From NCBI GenBank assembly GCA_030998015.1, contig JARWMV010000232.1, positions 2,108,001 through 2,172,000 of the forward strand: a stretch of DNA of 64,000 nucleotides, in the 5' to 3' direction. The translations under genes and the position numbers were made by a program. Numbering within the stretch: the stretch's first letter is position 1; every line of letters begins with the position of its first letter. This stretch comes from Ceratorhiza oryzae-sativae (taxonomy: Eukaryota > Basidiomycota > Agaricomycetes > Cantharellales > Ceratobasidiaceae). A model generated the notes under the pieces. That model saw nothing but the letters and a program-made list of their open reading frames with translations, was not told the DNA's origin and did no database searches. This document shows positions 11,044 through 23,036 of the stretch, piece by piece.

Positions 11044-14000
11044 TCAAGTGCGCACACCCCAGTGATGGCCCTCCATTAGACGAGGCCAAGCGCTCACGTG
11101 TCTCGCGCGGCCCCTGCTGTGTATGTGCTTCCTCCGCAGGCTTCGTCCCAACCCCCCTATTGCGTTCGTTAAATCGAACTTTCGATTATCTTGGTCCATT
11201 GCGAATACTATTTTTTGAGTCAGGCCATAGGAATTTTATTAGCGGGATAGATTTGTCGAACTTACCTGCTAATCCTGCGGTGCACAATGTGGCGGCGGCG
11301 TCAGCCTTCTCGGCGACCGAGCGAGGAGTCTCATAGTCGATAACATAACCTGAAGCAGTAACGAGTCGTGCCGCAGAGTTAGCAAGTCCTTGTGGTGTCC
11401 CCTTGATAGCATAGTCGTCGTCGGTGTTGATAGTAAAATACGGAAAGGTGCCTTGACCAAGGCTAGAGGGCGCGATGCATTGTGAGGTAAGCCCAGTCCC
11501 CGAAGCAATAGAACAACCATCGTTTGTGCAAGTGTTATCTACGAGCTTTCGAGATCTGAGAAACAGTTGTGAATGCATATATCCTTGATTTGCTGTGGGA
11601 CATACCTTCCATAGAAGGGGAGACCCATCATAACCTGGGAACGAGGAAAGCCCAGTTTATGTATCGCGGCAACAGTGGTTGACATGCGGGGCAAGGCATT
11701 CATGTACTCGAGGGTCTATTCGTATCTCAAGCTAAGCCTTAGGGACACTCAGTGAACCAATGGATTTACCGTTCCGGGGACATCATGCGTAATTAAACTG
11801 GCAAAGTCGACTGCTTTAGCCAGATTAGCCGCAACATTATTGATACCGGGACTTGACCAAAAAGCGTGAGGCGTAGACATGGATAGCTTGAACGACCCGA
11901 GGCCAGTCGCGGCCGCCTGGATAATGTTGCTACATGCCGTGAGATCAAGGAATAAGTAACGTTCATCATAAACGCTTACTTCCATTGTGTAGCGCTAATA
12001 CCTGAGGCCCATTCGAGATCGATACCATCGAGCCCATAACTAATGGAAACGTGAATTTGAAGTTTGCTAGTTGCGATATTGTGAGCTACCTTGAGCAAAG
12101 GGCCGCGCCTGTTGTTCCCAACTTCGTCCTCGCAGACGCGCTATTCGCAACCGCGACCATATTGCTGGGATCTCCCCCTAGCCCCCAGCCACCGACTATC
12201 ACACATAAGTAAAATTTTAGTGAAGTTGGTGAAACGTTCAAACGTACTGGCAAGTACCACTTTCACGCCTGAGTCTTTAGCCTTGAGGGCAACTACCGAT
12301 CTTAGCAATGCCTGGTCATCAGCCGCAACCGAAATGGTGCCATCCTTTGCCAGGACCCCATAGGCAAACTAGAGTATCACTGCACGTCAACAAAGAATAA
12401 ATGATGCGCGGGTCCACAGTGCATACTATTACATGGTTGAAGGCCTTTGAGTTGATCTCGCCAGGGGAGAACGGGATGCATGACCTCCTGGATGCACTTT
12501 TTGGGTGTTATTTCGTGAATATTGTACGGTTTGCTCGAATTATACTTACGAAGCAAAGTAATATCCAGCTACGCGGGTCTGTGTGTGCTTTAGTAAACGC
12601 CTCGCGTGTCGTGTGGAATCACATACCGCGACATCACCCCTACAGTATGTGTTGCCCGCAATGCCACTAAATGAAGTTATCCCACCTGCAACCGAGACAT
12701 CTTTCAAAAACAACCTAATGCAATCCACGTCACAGAATTGAATGATTGTTTGTAGTGATATCTTACGAGGTGTGCGGGTCTTCTAACAGAGAGTTGGCTC
12801 CGTACGCAGGGCTAACCGAGAAGTCGACTTTCTCATTGCCTTGCCAGTCCTTGATGGGCACTGGAATTTGGGCTCAGACAAAATTTACACATCATAGAAA
12901 AACCAGATTTACCTCGATTTTCAAGCGAAAGATGAGAATACCCGGCACGGTAGCTGACTGGCTGTCCCATCCAAGCTGCCATACCTTTCTCGACAGAGTT
13001 CCATCTTTAGAAAAATACTAAAGTGCAAAATTTTAGCCCATATTCGAAGGTACAATTTGCACTTACGGGTCGATATTCCATGTAGTCACCGCCATCGACC
13101 TCCTGCTTAATCATGTAGTTGCGATAGAATACATTTCTGGATCAATGGGTATTAGGCATGCATTATAATAAAAACGTGGGTTACTTACTGAGGTCCAGAT
13201 GCTCCACTCCATCTGCTAGCTTTCTCTCCGGCGGCCCTGGGTTTGTCTTTCATAAAAAGTCTCGAGAGGAAGAACTGAAAAAATTTACCACCAGATAGGG
13301 AACCATGTACCCGCTATGCATATAGTTCATATGGAGTTCCACATGGGAGTGGGACGGCTTACCCTCTTGATCCCCGGATTCACCTCCACAACTTGAGCAG
13401 GACCCAGAGCGATGAGAGTAAGGAACCGAAACATAGTTAAGTTCGAAAAGATTTGTGCCCTCCCAACCCCCGTGAAGCTGAGATATCTTCAGCCGGGGTT
13501 GAAGTAGACATTGAGTTTTGCTTACATTCATATCATTCCTAAGCACAGGGTGAGTCAAGAAAGTCATCCGACACAAAACGAAGCTCAGACGCACGTTATA
13601 TTGTTGAGGATGACCACATTCCCCATAGCTGAAAGCGGCTTCAGCTATTTGTAGCTTGCCTCTGATGAGCTCTAACACTCACCACACCATTGCATTGTAA
13701 TATGGCGAAGGTTACGCATAGTGTTGTTGTAGTAGAGGCTGTCCCAAACACGGGAGCCACGCAGGTAACCATTGCCGCCTACGCGATTGTTAATACCGTC
13801 TGTGTAGAAGATGTAGTTGCCCACCTTTTCCCTAGATGACCGCCAGCGGAGCGTTATTTTATATATGACTATATGTGCGGACAGTCTTACCTTGTTCCAA
13901 GCACCTGACATGGATTGCAATAAGTAAAGACAAGGTACCCTCAAACAGAAACACGAACCATCAAAGTAGTTGTCCTGGATTTGGATGTTTCGAGCGGCCT

Positions 14001-16150
14001 GAAGATGGATGCAAATCAGCCACAACAATGCGGAGCATTTGACTTTCATACTTCGGTTGCAACCTATGGTGTAGAAGGTGTTCAATGGCATTAAAGGCGG
14101 AAATGAGATAAAAAACGCACAGGATGTGAACCCGTCATAAACGTTCGAATGCCACGGACCCAACAATCGCGAGCGAATCGGAACACTATGCCATGTATAG
14201 CTTGTTCAGGAGCTAGATTGCCGTAGTTTCGCATTGCTAGGAAGGCGAGGGCATGAGATACATAGCCTTACTCGCGTTGTGGACCCCAACGTACCATCTT
14301 CTGGCTTAAGTCCATCGATCTCATGCGTTATGTACAAGTTCTATGTAGGGATATAACTCTGAGCTACCCTCGTGAGTTTAAAATGTCGTACCTCAATACC
14401 GACGTGGTGGACTACATCTGAGATAGGCATAGCTTTCGCGAAGATCTCAGTCTCCATAAGGGCACTGCCGTCTCCAATCGAAGATCGGTAGACATCAAAT
14501 CTGAGAGGGCGATCGAGCTTGAAGAAAGCCCCACTGGCATCTGAGCCATGGGAATCGAGAGTAAACCAATCCTATGAAATACTTCAGCACGTTGTGGGGT
14601 AGAGGACACGAACGTATTCACTTGACTGAAGGCCAATGTTATCAAAAAGGTAACACTGTGTCTCGTCAAAGGGCACGTACTAGGTGTAGCTATTCACAAA
14701 CCAATCTTCCGTGGTCACCCCCCAGCCTGAATAATCTAGGGCGAAGCAGTCAGACGCATACATGCATGGAGTATGGGGCAGGTCACACCGTTTCGCTTCA
14801 CCGGGGAAGCTAGATGGGATTGTTAGTATAAAATAATCAAAATCCGTAGGTGTCATTGTAGTGATAGAGCAAACCTACCTATCCATATGTCTGTGGACGC
14901 CAAGTCTTCAGAAGTGACCCACGTTGTATTAGTGACATTGACCTATGGATTAATACAGTTAGAAATCGTCGTAGGAATACCTAACAAGTTAGCCCACATA
15001 AACTATATTCGATCCCAAGACCCCAGCCTTGTCCTTCAGCTGAGAAACCGACCAGCCTATGATTTCGCTGTTAGTGCGTTCTATCGTTGTAAGAGCACGC
15101 ATTACCCTTGTTTTTTCCTTCGTCAGACCTCCAGTGGAAGTTGACAGACCCCATGAACAGTTCTTTTCGATTCTGGGGCGCTTCTGAGAACTGGCGCGTA
15201 TATTTGGCTGCCACTTTGCTGCTGCCTACACGAAAGATGGATCGGCCTGGCCATACCTGTAACGTGGCAAAAGTGATCAACACCCCATGCGGAACCGAAT
15301 AGGAAAACTTCAGTTACCACCCGCCAGTTGCTGTACCGCGAACGCGGGGGCCAGCCTCGTTTGCACTATCTTCCGGAAAATCCCAGCTATAGGTCATGCC
15401 GTCGGCATCCCACTAGGATACAGGTTAGTGTGACAGCTGCTTGAATCTATCTTGGCATACTCTCTGGTTGATGATTGTGTCGTACTTGGTATCACTATCA
15501 GGTCGAAACACAATCTTCGTGCCAATACTTGGGTCGCTTCCAGCTCCGCGAATTACGAGGTAGCTAGTGTCGATGTAGATCATCCGACAGACGTTGATGG
15601 TTCCTGTAATAAACGTTGATGGCGTTGTATCCTAGTGCTACTCGACACATACCAGCAGGAAGCTGAATTAATCGATAGCTACCGCTGGGGACCGCCTGTG
15701 AGCTAACTGCTTTGATAGCGCTCTGCAGTCCCATGGTATCATCTTGGCTAATAAGAATAAATTTTTGTCCGCGTAGAAGCGTTCCAATGGCTTACCCATC
15801 GTTCGCCACTACTCCATACTGGGATGCTAGTTGTGCTGCCGAGAGCGTGTAGCCCACTATGAATGTTCATCAGTGACGCTTTTTCTCAGAAAAGTAACCT
15901 GACAAACCCTTGGAGTCGTCTGGAAGGGGTTTACCTCCCTCAAATCCAGCTTTAGACCAATCTGTTAGTGATAAAAAATGTCAGGATTGCTGTTGAAGGT
16001 GCGCATGATAATGAGGATACCCGGTAGACCAAGCACCTGAGGCCGCCGATTTGCGCTGGTCAAATCGACTAGTGCAGCTTGCACAGAAATAGAATGGGCG
16101 ACGGATAGCAAAAAAGCCAGTGCATACACTGCACGGTTTGGCTTCATCAT
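11044..16150 (-). CDS. Secreted beta-helix protein fused to a GH18 chitinase-like domain
   Basis: Over 20 short exons can be followed in order from MMKPNRAVYALAFLLSVAHS, a good signal peptide, at 16150. The first intron is 16020-15962. The N-terminal part (GFEGGKPLPDDSK, YGVVANDGQDDTMGLQSAIK, RLIQLPAGTINVCRMIYID, AARNIQIQDNYFDG, YIFYTDGINNRVGGNGYLRG, GEKASRWSGASGPQNVFYRN) resembles right-handed beta-helix polysaccharide-active proteins of the pectate-lyase superfamily. I cannot name the CAZy family. At about 12600 an in-phase intron joins GIAGNTYCRGDVA to TRVAGYYFASW, the typical start of GH18. Then follow FNHVIFAYGVLAKDG, VGGWGLGGDPSNMVAVANS, YGLDGIDLEWASG, QVMMGLPFYGRS and VFAMDQDNRKFDL, ending at 11044-11046. 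The GH18 motif DxxDxDxE reads DGIDLEWA, so the catalytic Glu is Ala. At least two one-base frame jumps (e.g. near 14575) sit in homopolymers. It probably acts on cell-wall or plant polysaccharide outside the cell. Confidence 0.75.
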
Positions 16151-16582
16151 GCGAGACGAAAACTATATAATGTATTTACTGAGCTACTACTGTGGTACTT
16201 ATAGGGAGGCTCGGAATCTGTCGGCATACCTGCCCGTGTCATTCGCACGGCAATGTGAAACAGTTGCCAAGCCAAAGCCAACCCGCGAGTTTAACAAAGG
16301 GTTTTAGTCAAATGGTAAAGCGAGCCGCGACTACAATTCGTCTTGGCATCATGCAAAATGCATGGGTCGGACACGATGGCCGTCGGAAGGCCTCCAGTAA
16401 CCAAATTTGGACAGTATTCAAGGCACCAGGAAGCCAGGGAGAATGTAAAGCGAAGAAACATTTCCTGGTGTTATCAAATGCTTGTGAGTGTGGACTCTTT
16501 GATCCCCATGGCTAAACAAGTTGCATAAGCATGAACAGATGAGCCAGTTCGAGATTATTCGTATAGTAGGCATCAATTCCGA
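16151..16582. other. Intergenic region upstream of the fusion gene
   Basis: This region separates the start of the minus-strand secreted-protein gene from the plus-strand tRNA. It must contain that gene's promoter and 5' UTR. I see no convincing coding frame and no clear TATA box. Confidence 0.4.
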
Positions 16583-16656
16583 GGTTGATTAGCTCAGTTG
16601 GTTAGAGCGCCGAGCTAATAACTCGGAGGCCATCGGTTCGAGACCGATATTGACCA
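16583..16656 (+). tRNA. tRNA-Ile (anticodon AAT)
   Basis: The sequence folds as a full cloverleaf. The acceptor is 16583-16589 with 16649-16655 (five Watson-Crick pairs and two G-T) and discriminator A at 16656. The D stem is GCTC/GAGC. The anticodon stem is CCGAG/CTCGG with loop CTAATAA, giving anticodon AAT at 16617-16619, which decodes AUU and, after A34-to-inosine editing, AUC. The T stem is ATCGG/CCGAT with loop TTCGAGA. Internal A box (TAGCTCAGTTGG) and B box (GGTTCGAGACC) are intact. No intron interrupts the anticodon loop and no CCA is encoded, as expected for a nuclear tRNA. Confidence 0.95.
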
Positions 16657-17460
16657 TTATTTTTCCTTCTCATGTCGACCAGAATCCGAGTGGGTGTTTA
16701 ATCTCTGAGCGCTCATATATTCCCGATTCGTTTTCCTTGCTGCAAAGGGCCTGCGTTCAAGAATCCGTGTCCGACGTGCTTTCCTCGCTACTCAAGTTGG
16801 GATTCAAGAGCCCTTTTTTGTCGAAGCACCAATTTGAAGGACGTCATAGAGTCAAAACCTTTAAACTGGGCTCTTGGCAGCAAGGAGCGCAACAACTAGC
16901 GGCATATCGTCAAGGGGGTTCGGGAACCCTGCGAAAATCAGGTGGCCTTTTGGCTTCAGATTAAAGTGTCGAGGCTTGTGGGATAATGAGTACTATACAT
17001 GTACTTTTAATTTAACAGCGCAATACAACAGACCATGAAGTGGAGGAGAGAAAGAACCTGGAAATTCGCTGGATCCGAGTTGAGAGGGCGAGTGAAACCG
17101 GGGCTCAAGAGCACTGACGAGGGTGCTTATACTGGAAGAGTGCAAGAACTCCGTTTATCCAAGTTGGAAGAGAGTGATATTCCTAGAAAGAGGAATTGAA
17201 AGAAGGGTTCAAGAACCCTGCACAAAATCTCTCGTGGGCCTTGAATGCGGCTTTAGCTAGGTCGGAACGAGGCGTTGCCCTGCTTAAAACCCCACCCACG
17301 ACCGAGCCCGCTTCATGGATTTAGGCCATCGGTTCGAGACCGATATTGATCACTCTTTTTCTTTCATAGGGCCTTTTCATTTTTGTCCCCTTCTAATCGC
17401 TTAGACCTATACCGCTAGGACTTCATGTTAATAGATGGCGTGGGAAATATATACACATGG
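16657..17460. repeat. tRNA-derived relic and B-box-like palindromes
   Basis: No gene is seen here. Bases 17323-17352 repeat the 3' half of the upstream tRNA-Ile (from the variable loop through T arm and acceptor strand) with one mismatch, followed by another T-run, but no 5' half is present. Between them, near-palindromes built on TTCAAGA recur: 16754 (GTTCAAGAATCC), 16799-16813 (GGGATTCAAGAGCCC), 16916-16929 (GGGTTCGGGAACCC), 17101-17115 (GGGCTCAAGAGCACT) and 17205-17218 (GGGTTCAAGAACCC). They resemble decayed T arms, suggesting repeated tRNA or tRNA-derived insertions. Confidence 0.5.
16660..16664 (+). terminator. RNA polymerase III T-run terminator
   Basis: A run of five T on the sense strand begins four bases after the tRNA discriminator base, the usual place and form of a Pol III stop. 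Confidence 0.75.
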
Positions 17461-20400
17461 TTACGCCGCCGAAACGACATCTTGAGGGCGATCAACGGTT
17501 GCGTCTGCCAAATCTGCAAGTGCCAGCGTGGTAAGGCGGGGAGATGGCCCGCTCGGATCGCTCACGTGTTGGTGCGGGGATTGGGGTCCACCGAAATTAA
17601 CGCGTTCAGAGCGGAGGAATTCAACCATGGCCTTGACTTCCTCAACTTCGTCCATCAGAACAGCATTCTTGTTCCTGAGTTCATTGTTCTCCTCTTCGAG
17701 TTGACGTATCCGCTCATGCGATGCAGCGGCAGCTTTTGTTGCGGATTTGTTGAATGGACTTGACGCAGTCGCAGAGGCTAGTCGACGGGTAAGATCTTCA
17801 ACTCGCGATCTTACAAGGTTTAGCTCGTCCTCTTGGGATCTGATGGAACTGTCGGTGGATGCGAGAGACCTATGAGGGTTCTTTGACTCACTTGTTCAAT
17901 GCGGTGAGCAGCTCATTTGCGTGTTGCAAGCTCTCCAGTTTCAGCTCCATCTTTGCATAGTTACTAATCATTTCATCCTGCTTCTCCTTGTTTTCCCGAT
18001 ATGTCCGCATCTCAGGAGAATCATCCCTATAACTGCCGTTGATATTCAGCCCTAGACGGCAAATGAATGTGTAGCTTGCCTCAATGCTTGTGCTTTTACT
18101 AGCTGATCGATTCTTTGTTCGTATGCGGCAATCTTCTCAATCTTTGGGGCAAATTCGCGAAGCTGCTGTTTAAGATTGAATACCCTAAACGAAAGGGTAA
18201 GAGACCCATAAGCCTATTCAAATGAAATCATACTCGTTTTGAGCACCCGAGAGCAGTTCATTCTGAGCTTTCAGGGTGGCCTGTTCGAACGAGATAAGTG
18301 AATGGAGTTTTGACACTGAGGGCAACCTACTTTAGCCTCGTTTACTTCACTCCGCAGCTCTACCGCCTCGGCTGCCCATGATTTTTTCTCCTCTCGGAAT
18401 CGGCTCAGTTTATCTTGCAATTCCGTCACCCATTGCGTGTGCCTCTGTTTTGTACCAGCTGCCTCGGATCGGATAGTCGCAAGATCCTCCTGGGCCTTGG
18501 CGAGTTTCGATTTGTAGTCTTTGAGCTTGATGTGCTATTTGCAAGTGTTTAAACATATGTCACTTGTAGGATGTGTTTACCTACCAGTCCCTGCCGCTCG
18601 GCCTCTTCACTGCGAGACACAATCGTGTCACGATGTAGTCTACCCACATGCTGCTGAACCAACTCTTTGAGGTATATTTCAAAGTTCAGCTGGTTCCTCA
18701 GTATCAGCACGTCGCGCTGTAAGATCGCCAGAGCTTCCTCTGCAACAATATACTTTGGCCGGGCCTGTCCCTCGGGTTCAGAACTCTCGATCGGTTCACC
18801 AGGGGGTGGTAGTGGTTGCGGCGGCATGGGCGTAGTCAAAGCCGCATGTGTATCGACCATGATCTGAAGCGACTTGCGACTGTCATCGGCAGACGAACGA
18901 CGAGAAGCAGGGTCGACTACAGGCTCCGCCGGGCTAGGTGGAAGTGGCAGGTTGGCTGGGTTGGAAGATGGTGGGTGGAGGGTCGGGTTGGACCCGCGAG
19001 GTGTTGGAGGAACATAGTAGGCAATACTATGCCCAGTAGCCCTTCTGGGCGTTCTGAATGTCCAGCAGAGTGCATTCCCTGACAAACTTGTCAAAGGCCA
19101 GCACCGTACCGCTGGATCTAGGACTTACGCCGCGACCGTAGCTATGTCTTTGTCAGCCCATCTCGAGAAGTTTGCGAGTTCAGCCGCCGAATCGTCGATT
19201 ATGATCGAGGGATGAACCACATGTCCTCGCAGCAAGGGCTAGCATCCATATAATTAGTAACAGACGTTGCCACAACGAATCAGGCTCACCCGACTACAGG
19301 ATTTGATCTCGTCTTCGTCCAGGATCGTGTCCCAGTCTTTGGTAAACATGGATTCGTGATTGTGTTGCCGTAAAAACGCGACGGGGTTCCTCAAGAAAGC
19401 AATAGTGTTACACGGATAAAGTCCATACATGAAAGTAAAGTAAAGTCGGGTTTCGTTTGGTGCGACTGATCGCATCGAGTCAGACAGAGCAGTGGATACG
19501 ACACCCTTGGAGAACGTACAGCGTACCTGGAGATTCAGACGAATTCTCTGTCCATTCGGTCAATAAGCATAGAAATTTGATTCCTAACAAGGCGCGCACC
19601 GAGTAGTTTCCAGCCCAGCTCATCTCTAACCTTGAAACTCTTTGGGCGTGGTGCGATAGTCTGATTCGGAGATTCAGGACTGGCGGCTTGCGTTGCAGAC
19701 TCTCGCAGCTTCCAGCATACAACACGGCCGAGTATAGTGACCAACGCCGGAAGACACGAGTTGAGCCGAGTAGGAGCATGGACTGCGAGCGCAGGCAGAA
19801 GCATGATGAGCGATATCACACCTATGCTAAATTGAGTCGCCGACTGGTCGACCTGCAACGAGAAAAGCAGCGAGTCGAATAGGGACTGTTGGCGAATGAT
19901 ATTGCAATCTTGTTTGAAGAGCGAGATAGTCGGTTAAGCTGGTCAAGTTCGTCAGTTAATTACATAAATAGATAGCAGAGCTCGTACCAAAATGCAAAGC
20001 TGTAGCCGACTTTCTGGAGATGACCTGTACTTTTCCTATGAGATAGGCCCAGGAGCGAGCGACAGACTATCCGCGCACCGAAAACAAACATTCAACTCTT
20101 CGAACAATTCCTAAACCCTGGCGTTCACCATCCATCCACAGGAAACCTGAAAACCGATTCACCTTTGGCCGTGTTAAACCATCCGAGACCAGCAAATCCT
20201 CCAAATTATTCTTCCACACGTCATCCTCGCCCTCTCGTCCGCCTCTTGCTCCATCTGCTCGACGGTGTTATCCCGCTCCAACGGCGCTTCTGAACATACA
20301 ACTGCACCAGCCTCCTCCTCAGCAGCTCTGCCTTGACCTCTCGATAATCGTACAAAGGCATGAGGACAAGCTCTTTTGCCTGCGCAACCGCCCCAGGCGT

Positions 20401-20712
20401 GAGCCGTGGCTCGCGCAACGCACGCCGCAGGAGCGAATCAAACCAAGAAATGATCGCAGCCGAAGACAAGACCATTCGGAGCGCGTACAATACGCCGACA
20501 AAGGCCGCGATATGCGAAACGTCTGAATGGTTTACTGCATCGCTGTAGACGTCGAGCAGGCCATTGTCGAGCTCAGTGGCGCGGGCGTCGTCGCTTGAAT
20601 TGGCGGTATCGGAAATGTAGACGTCGATGAGTGGTAAAAGGTCGGATAGTGAGGGAGGGGGCGGAGCTAGGAATGAACCACGGATATGAACAAGGATGTC
20701 CTTGATAGACAT
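17461..20712 (-). CDS. TSC1: Hamartin homologue, TSC complex subunit 1
   Basis: Hamartin scaffolds and stabilises tuberin (TSC2), the GTPase-activating protein for Rheb, and so restrains TORC1 in response to nutrients. The N-terminus begins MSIKDILVHIRGSFLAPPPP, with helical HEAT-like text NHSDVSHIAAFVGVLYALRM and TPGAVAQAKELVLMPLYDY. Further exons give ATQFSIGVISLIMLLPALAV, RLNSCLPALVTILGRVVCW and RLYFTFMYGLYPCNTIAFLR, the conserved hamartin core. A Pro/Ser linker follows. The conserved C-terminal coiled coil then carries LAILQRDVLILRNQLNFEIY and LVQQHVGRLHRD, and long heptad-rich exons end near 17461. Frame jumps occur within the first exon (about 20330 and 20240), where EDDVWKNNLEDLLVSDGLTRPK is clearly coding in a shifted frame. 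I am confident of the family; exact exon edges are approximate. Confidence 0.88.
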
Positions 20713-21415
20713 AGGTCCGGCGTCGTGGTGGACTGGAAGAATAGCCCTGGCTCCGAGCGTGGCATAAACGCAACATGATCGACTGACATATGACTTCTCG
20801 ATAAGGCATAAGAGGGTCTCGCCCTTTTGTTTTCGGCCTCGCCCTTTTTCACTCGAACGGATTATCTACGCAAACAGACTTTGATTCGTACAATATAAAG
20901 AAAGGAAAAATGCAACTATGCAAAATGCAGGGAAGACAGTGTGCCGAGTGTGATTGATGGAGCGAGAGAAAACGTCAAAACAAAGCGCATGCGTATAAAA
21001 TCGTCGTAAACTACTACCAAACGAAGCGATACCGTCTAGCGTCACTTTAACACAAGAAAGAGCAGAGCCAAGGGGGACTTGAGCCACAGCGAACGAAATC
21101 AATCGTCGACTCCCTCGATGAAATCAGGCACAACCCAGATTCCACACTGCGTTTGTTCCAAACAAAAAAAAAAGCCTCCAGGGCGGCGGGGCAACAAAAG
21201 CTCAGGCTCATGGAGCCCGCTGCCTGCAAGCTCGGAGCAGTGGAAAAGCCCGTGATGTAGTTTTACATTGCGCGACGGCACCAGGCCCGCACTCGGTTTT
21301 TGTCTTGAGGATGACGTGCCCGAGGGCGCGGACTGAGCCGTCGCACTCTAGAGCTAGCCGTATCCGAAGACGACCGAGGGACGCCGGCGACTGTGTCAGC
21401 AGCTAAAAAAGTACA
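20713..21415. other. Intergenic region upstream of TSC1
   Basis: About 700 bp between the TSC1 start and the end of the next minus-strand gene. It contains an A-run at 21164-21174 and no frame with coding character. It should hold the TSC1 promoter and the neighbour's 3' UTR. Confidence 0.4.
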
Positions 21416-23036
21416 TCATCTGGGAGCCATCCTGGGCCCGGCAAGCCGGCAGACAACACAACAACCAAAACGCCCAGCACACGCAGGCCTGCATATACAC
21501 AATTGCACACACACGGCTGAGAGGGGGAGGGCATCTAGCTGCGCACCATCAGCCAGCGCTGGTTGTCGAGCACGAACCAGCCAGTGCGCTGGGACGCGGG
21601 GAGGGAGGTATCCATCCCCTCTGCGGCACCGCCGCACGCCCAGCAGCATGGGGCCCACCTTGCCGCGCCACACACTCTTGCGAGCCCGTGAGCGGGTTGC
21701 GACGAATGCGGGCGCGAGTGACAAGGGTATTGTGCTCGAGTTCAGCGGGACCGAGTGGGGTGCTTCCGGGAAGGGCGAGAAGTTGGCCATAGGCCTCGTC
21801 TTGTTGGGGCATGCACTCGAAGAAAGCCTCCCAGGTGGGAGGAGTGACGGTAATCTCGGGAGCGAGCGGCGAGAACGGGCGAATGATCTCGAGGTCGTTC
21901 CGGAGGTGGTGGGTAGCAATGGGATCGGTGGCGGGTCGAATGGGAGATCAGGAAGGTCGAGCTCGGATTCATATTCGTCATCGGTAAACATGGGAGTCGG
22001 GCAGGGGCTGCATGCAGGGTGGCATGAGGAGACTCTTGGGGCGACTCGGGCGGGCTGGTGTAGTACGAGGGAGGGCCAGAGATCCACTCGTCGTCCTCTT
22101 CCTCTTCCCGACCCAGGTGGCATCCACGAGCTTGGCAAGACCAAAGGGGTCCTTTGGCGCAGACTCGACCACGGGGGATTTTCCAGTCACGCGGATCTCG
22201 ACCGTTGGCTGACGGGCAACCGGGGTGAGCTCGGGGTGGATTGGAATGAGGGAGGGAGTGGGCTTGGTCGGGATGACAAGCGGTTCGATCGAGGACCATT
22301 TCTTGTACGACTAGTATCGATGAGGACCAGCGACACCGGGTTCCGAAAAAAAAGCACTTACCTCGAGCTCGAACTCGGGGGTTGGGGGGTCGGAATCGTC
22401 GACGACACGGACGCGGGGTCTGTGGATGCTGGGGGCGACATCCGACTCGACCTCGGTCTCTAGCTCGGTCTCGGTCTCGGTATCAAACTCGGAGTCGTAC
22501 ACAGACACTGTGTCGCTCGAGTTACCCTCTTCGGGGAAAGGCAGGAACGCGCGCGACGCCTCCATGAGGATGGGAGATGGGGGTGCGATGGCATCCTCGT
22601 CGATGGGCGGGTATGTCCAGGGCACGAGCTTGAGAGACGGCTTGGGGGTGCGGGGAGTCGACGACGACGGCTCGGCAGACGCAGGCTCGATGGGCGAGAC
22701 AGAGCCCTGCTCTGCGCGGGATGCCGCCTTGTGCGCCTCCAGGACCTTTTGCTACGTCATGGGTCGCGTGATCAGCGGGCTCCATTTCATCCCATCACGG
22801 CAAGGACTCACCACAAGCTCCCTGATGTCGGCCGGAACGCCTGCGGAGATGCCAGGCGGGCCTGCGACTCGCGCAGACTTGTGGGAACGGCGACGGCGAC
22901 GGGCCGGAATGTACAAACGGTGGGGGTGAGAAGCCGGACGCGCGGCGCCAGCAGCAGTGCGCTCCTGGGCAGCGGCTACGTCGGCGAGGTAGCGGATAGC
23001 GTCAGATTGGGAGGTCGTGAATGGGATCGTGTTCAT
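21416..23036 (-). CDS. Acidic Ser/Pro-rich hypothetical protein with a PPSY motif
   Basis: Family unknown. Exon 1 starts MNTIPFTTSQSDAIRYLADV and runs to IRELV. Intron 1 (GTGAGT...GTAG, about 22813-22755) joins to QKVLEAHKAASRAEQG. Exon 2 has VPWTYPPIDEDAIAPPSP and an acidic repeat (DSEFDTETETELETEVESD). Intron 2 (GTAAGTG...CTAG, about 22359-22311) leads to SYKKWSSIEPLVIPTKPTP and KDPFGLAKLVDATWVG. The frame then jumps at GTCGGGAAGAGG, where one extra G restores VGEEEEDDEWISGPPSYY. Two later jumps, each equal to one missing base, lead to TDDEYESELDLPDLPFDPPP and EIIRPFSPLAPEITVTPPTW/EAFFECMPQQDEAYGQ. The end is uncertain, somewhere between 21415 and 21560. The gene is divergent from MED5, with 617 bp between start codons. 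The PPSY could bind WW-domain proteins, which is inference. Confidence 0.6.

Noticed and set aside
11044..12600. Independent GH18 chitinase gene
   Set aside because: No own start with signal peptide is seen and an in-phase intron joins it to the upstream domain; kept as a fusion with the alternative noted.
16751..17218. CRISPR-like repeat array
   Set aside because: The repeats are short, imperfect and irregularly spaced, and the genome is eukaryotic.
17323..17352. Second tRNA-Ile gene
   Set aside because: Only the 3' half is present; no D arm or anticodon arm precedes it.
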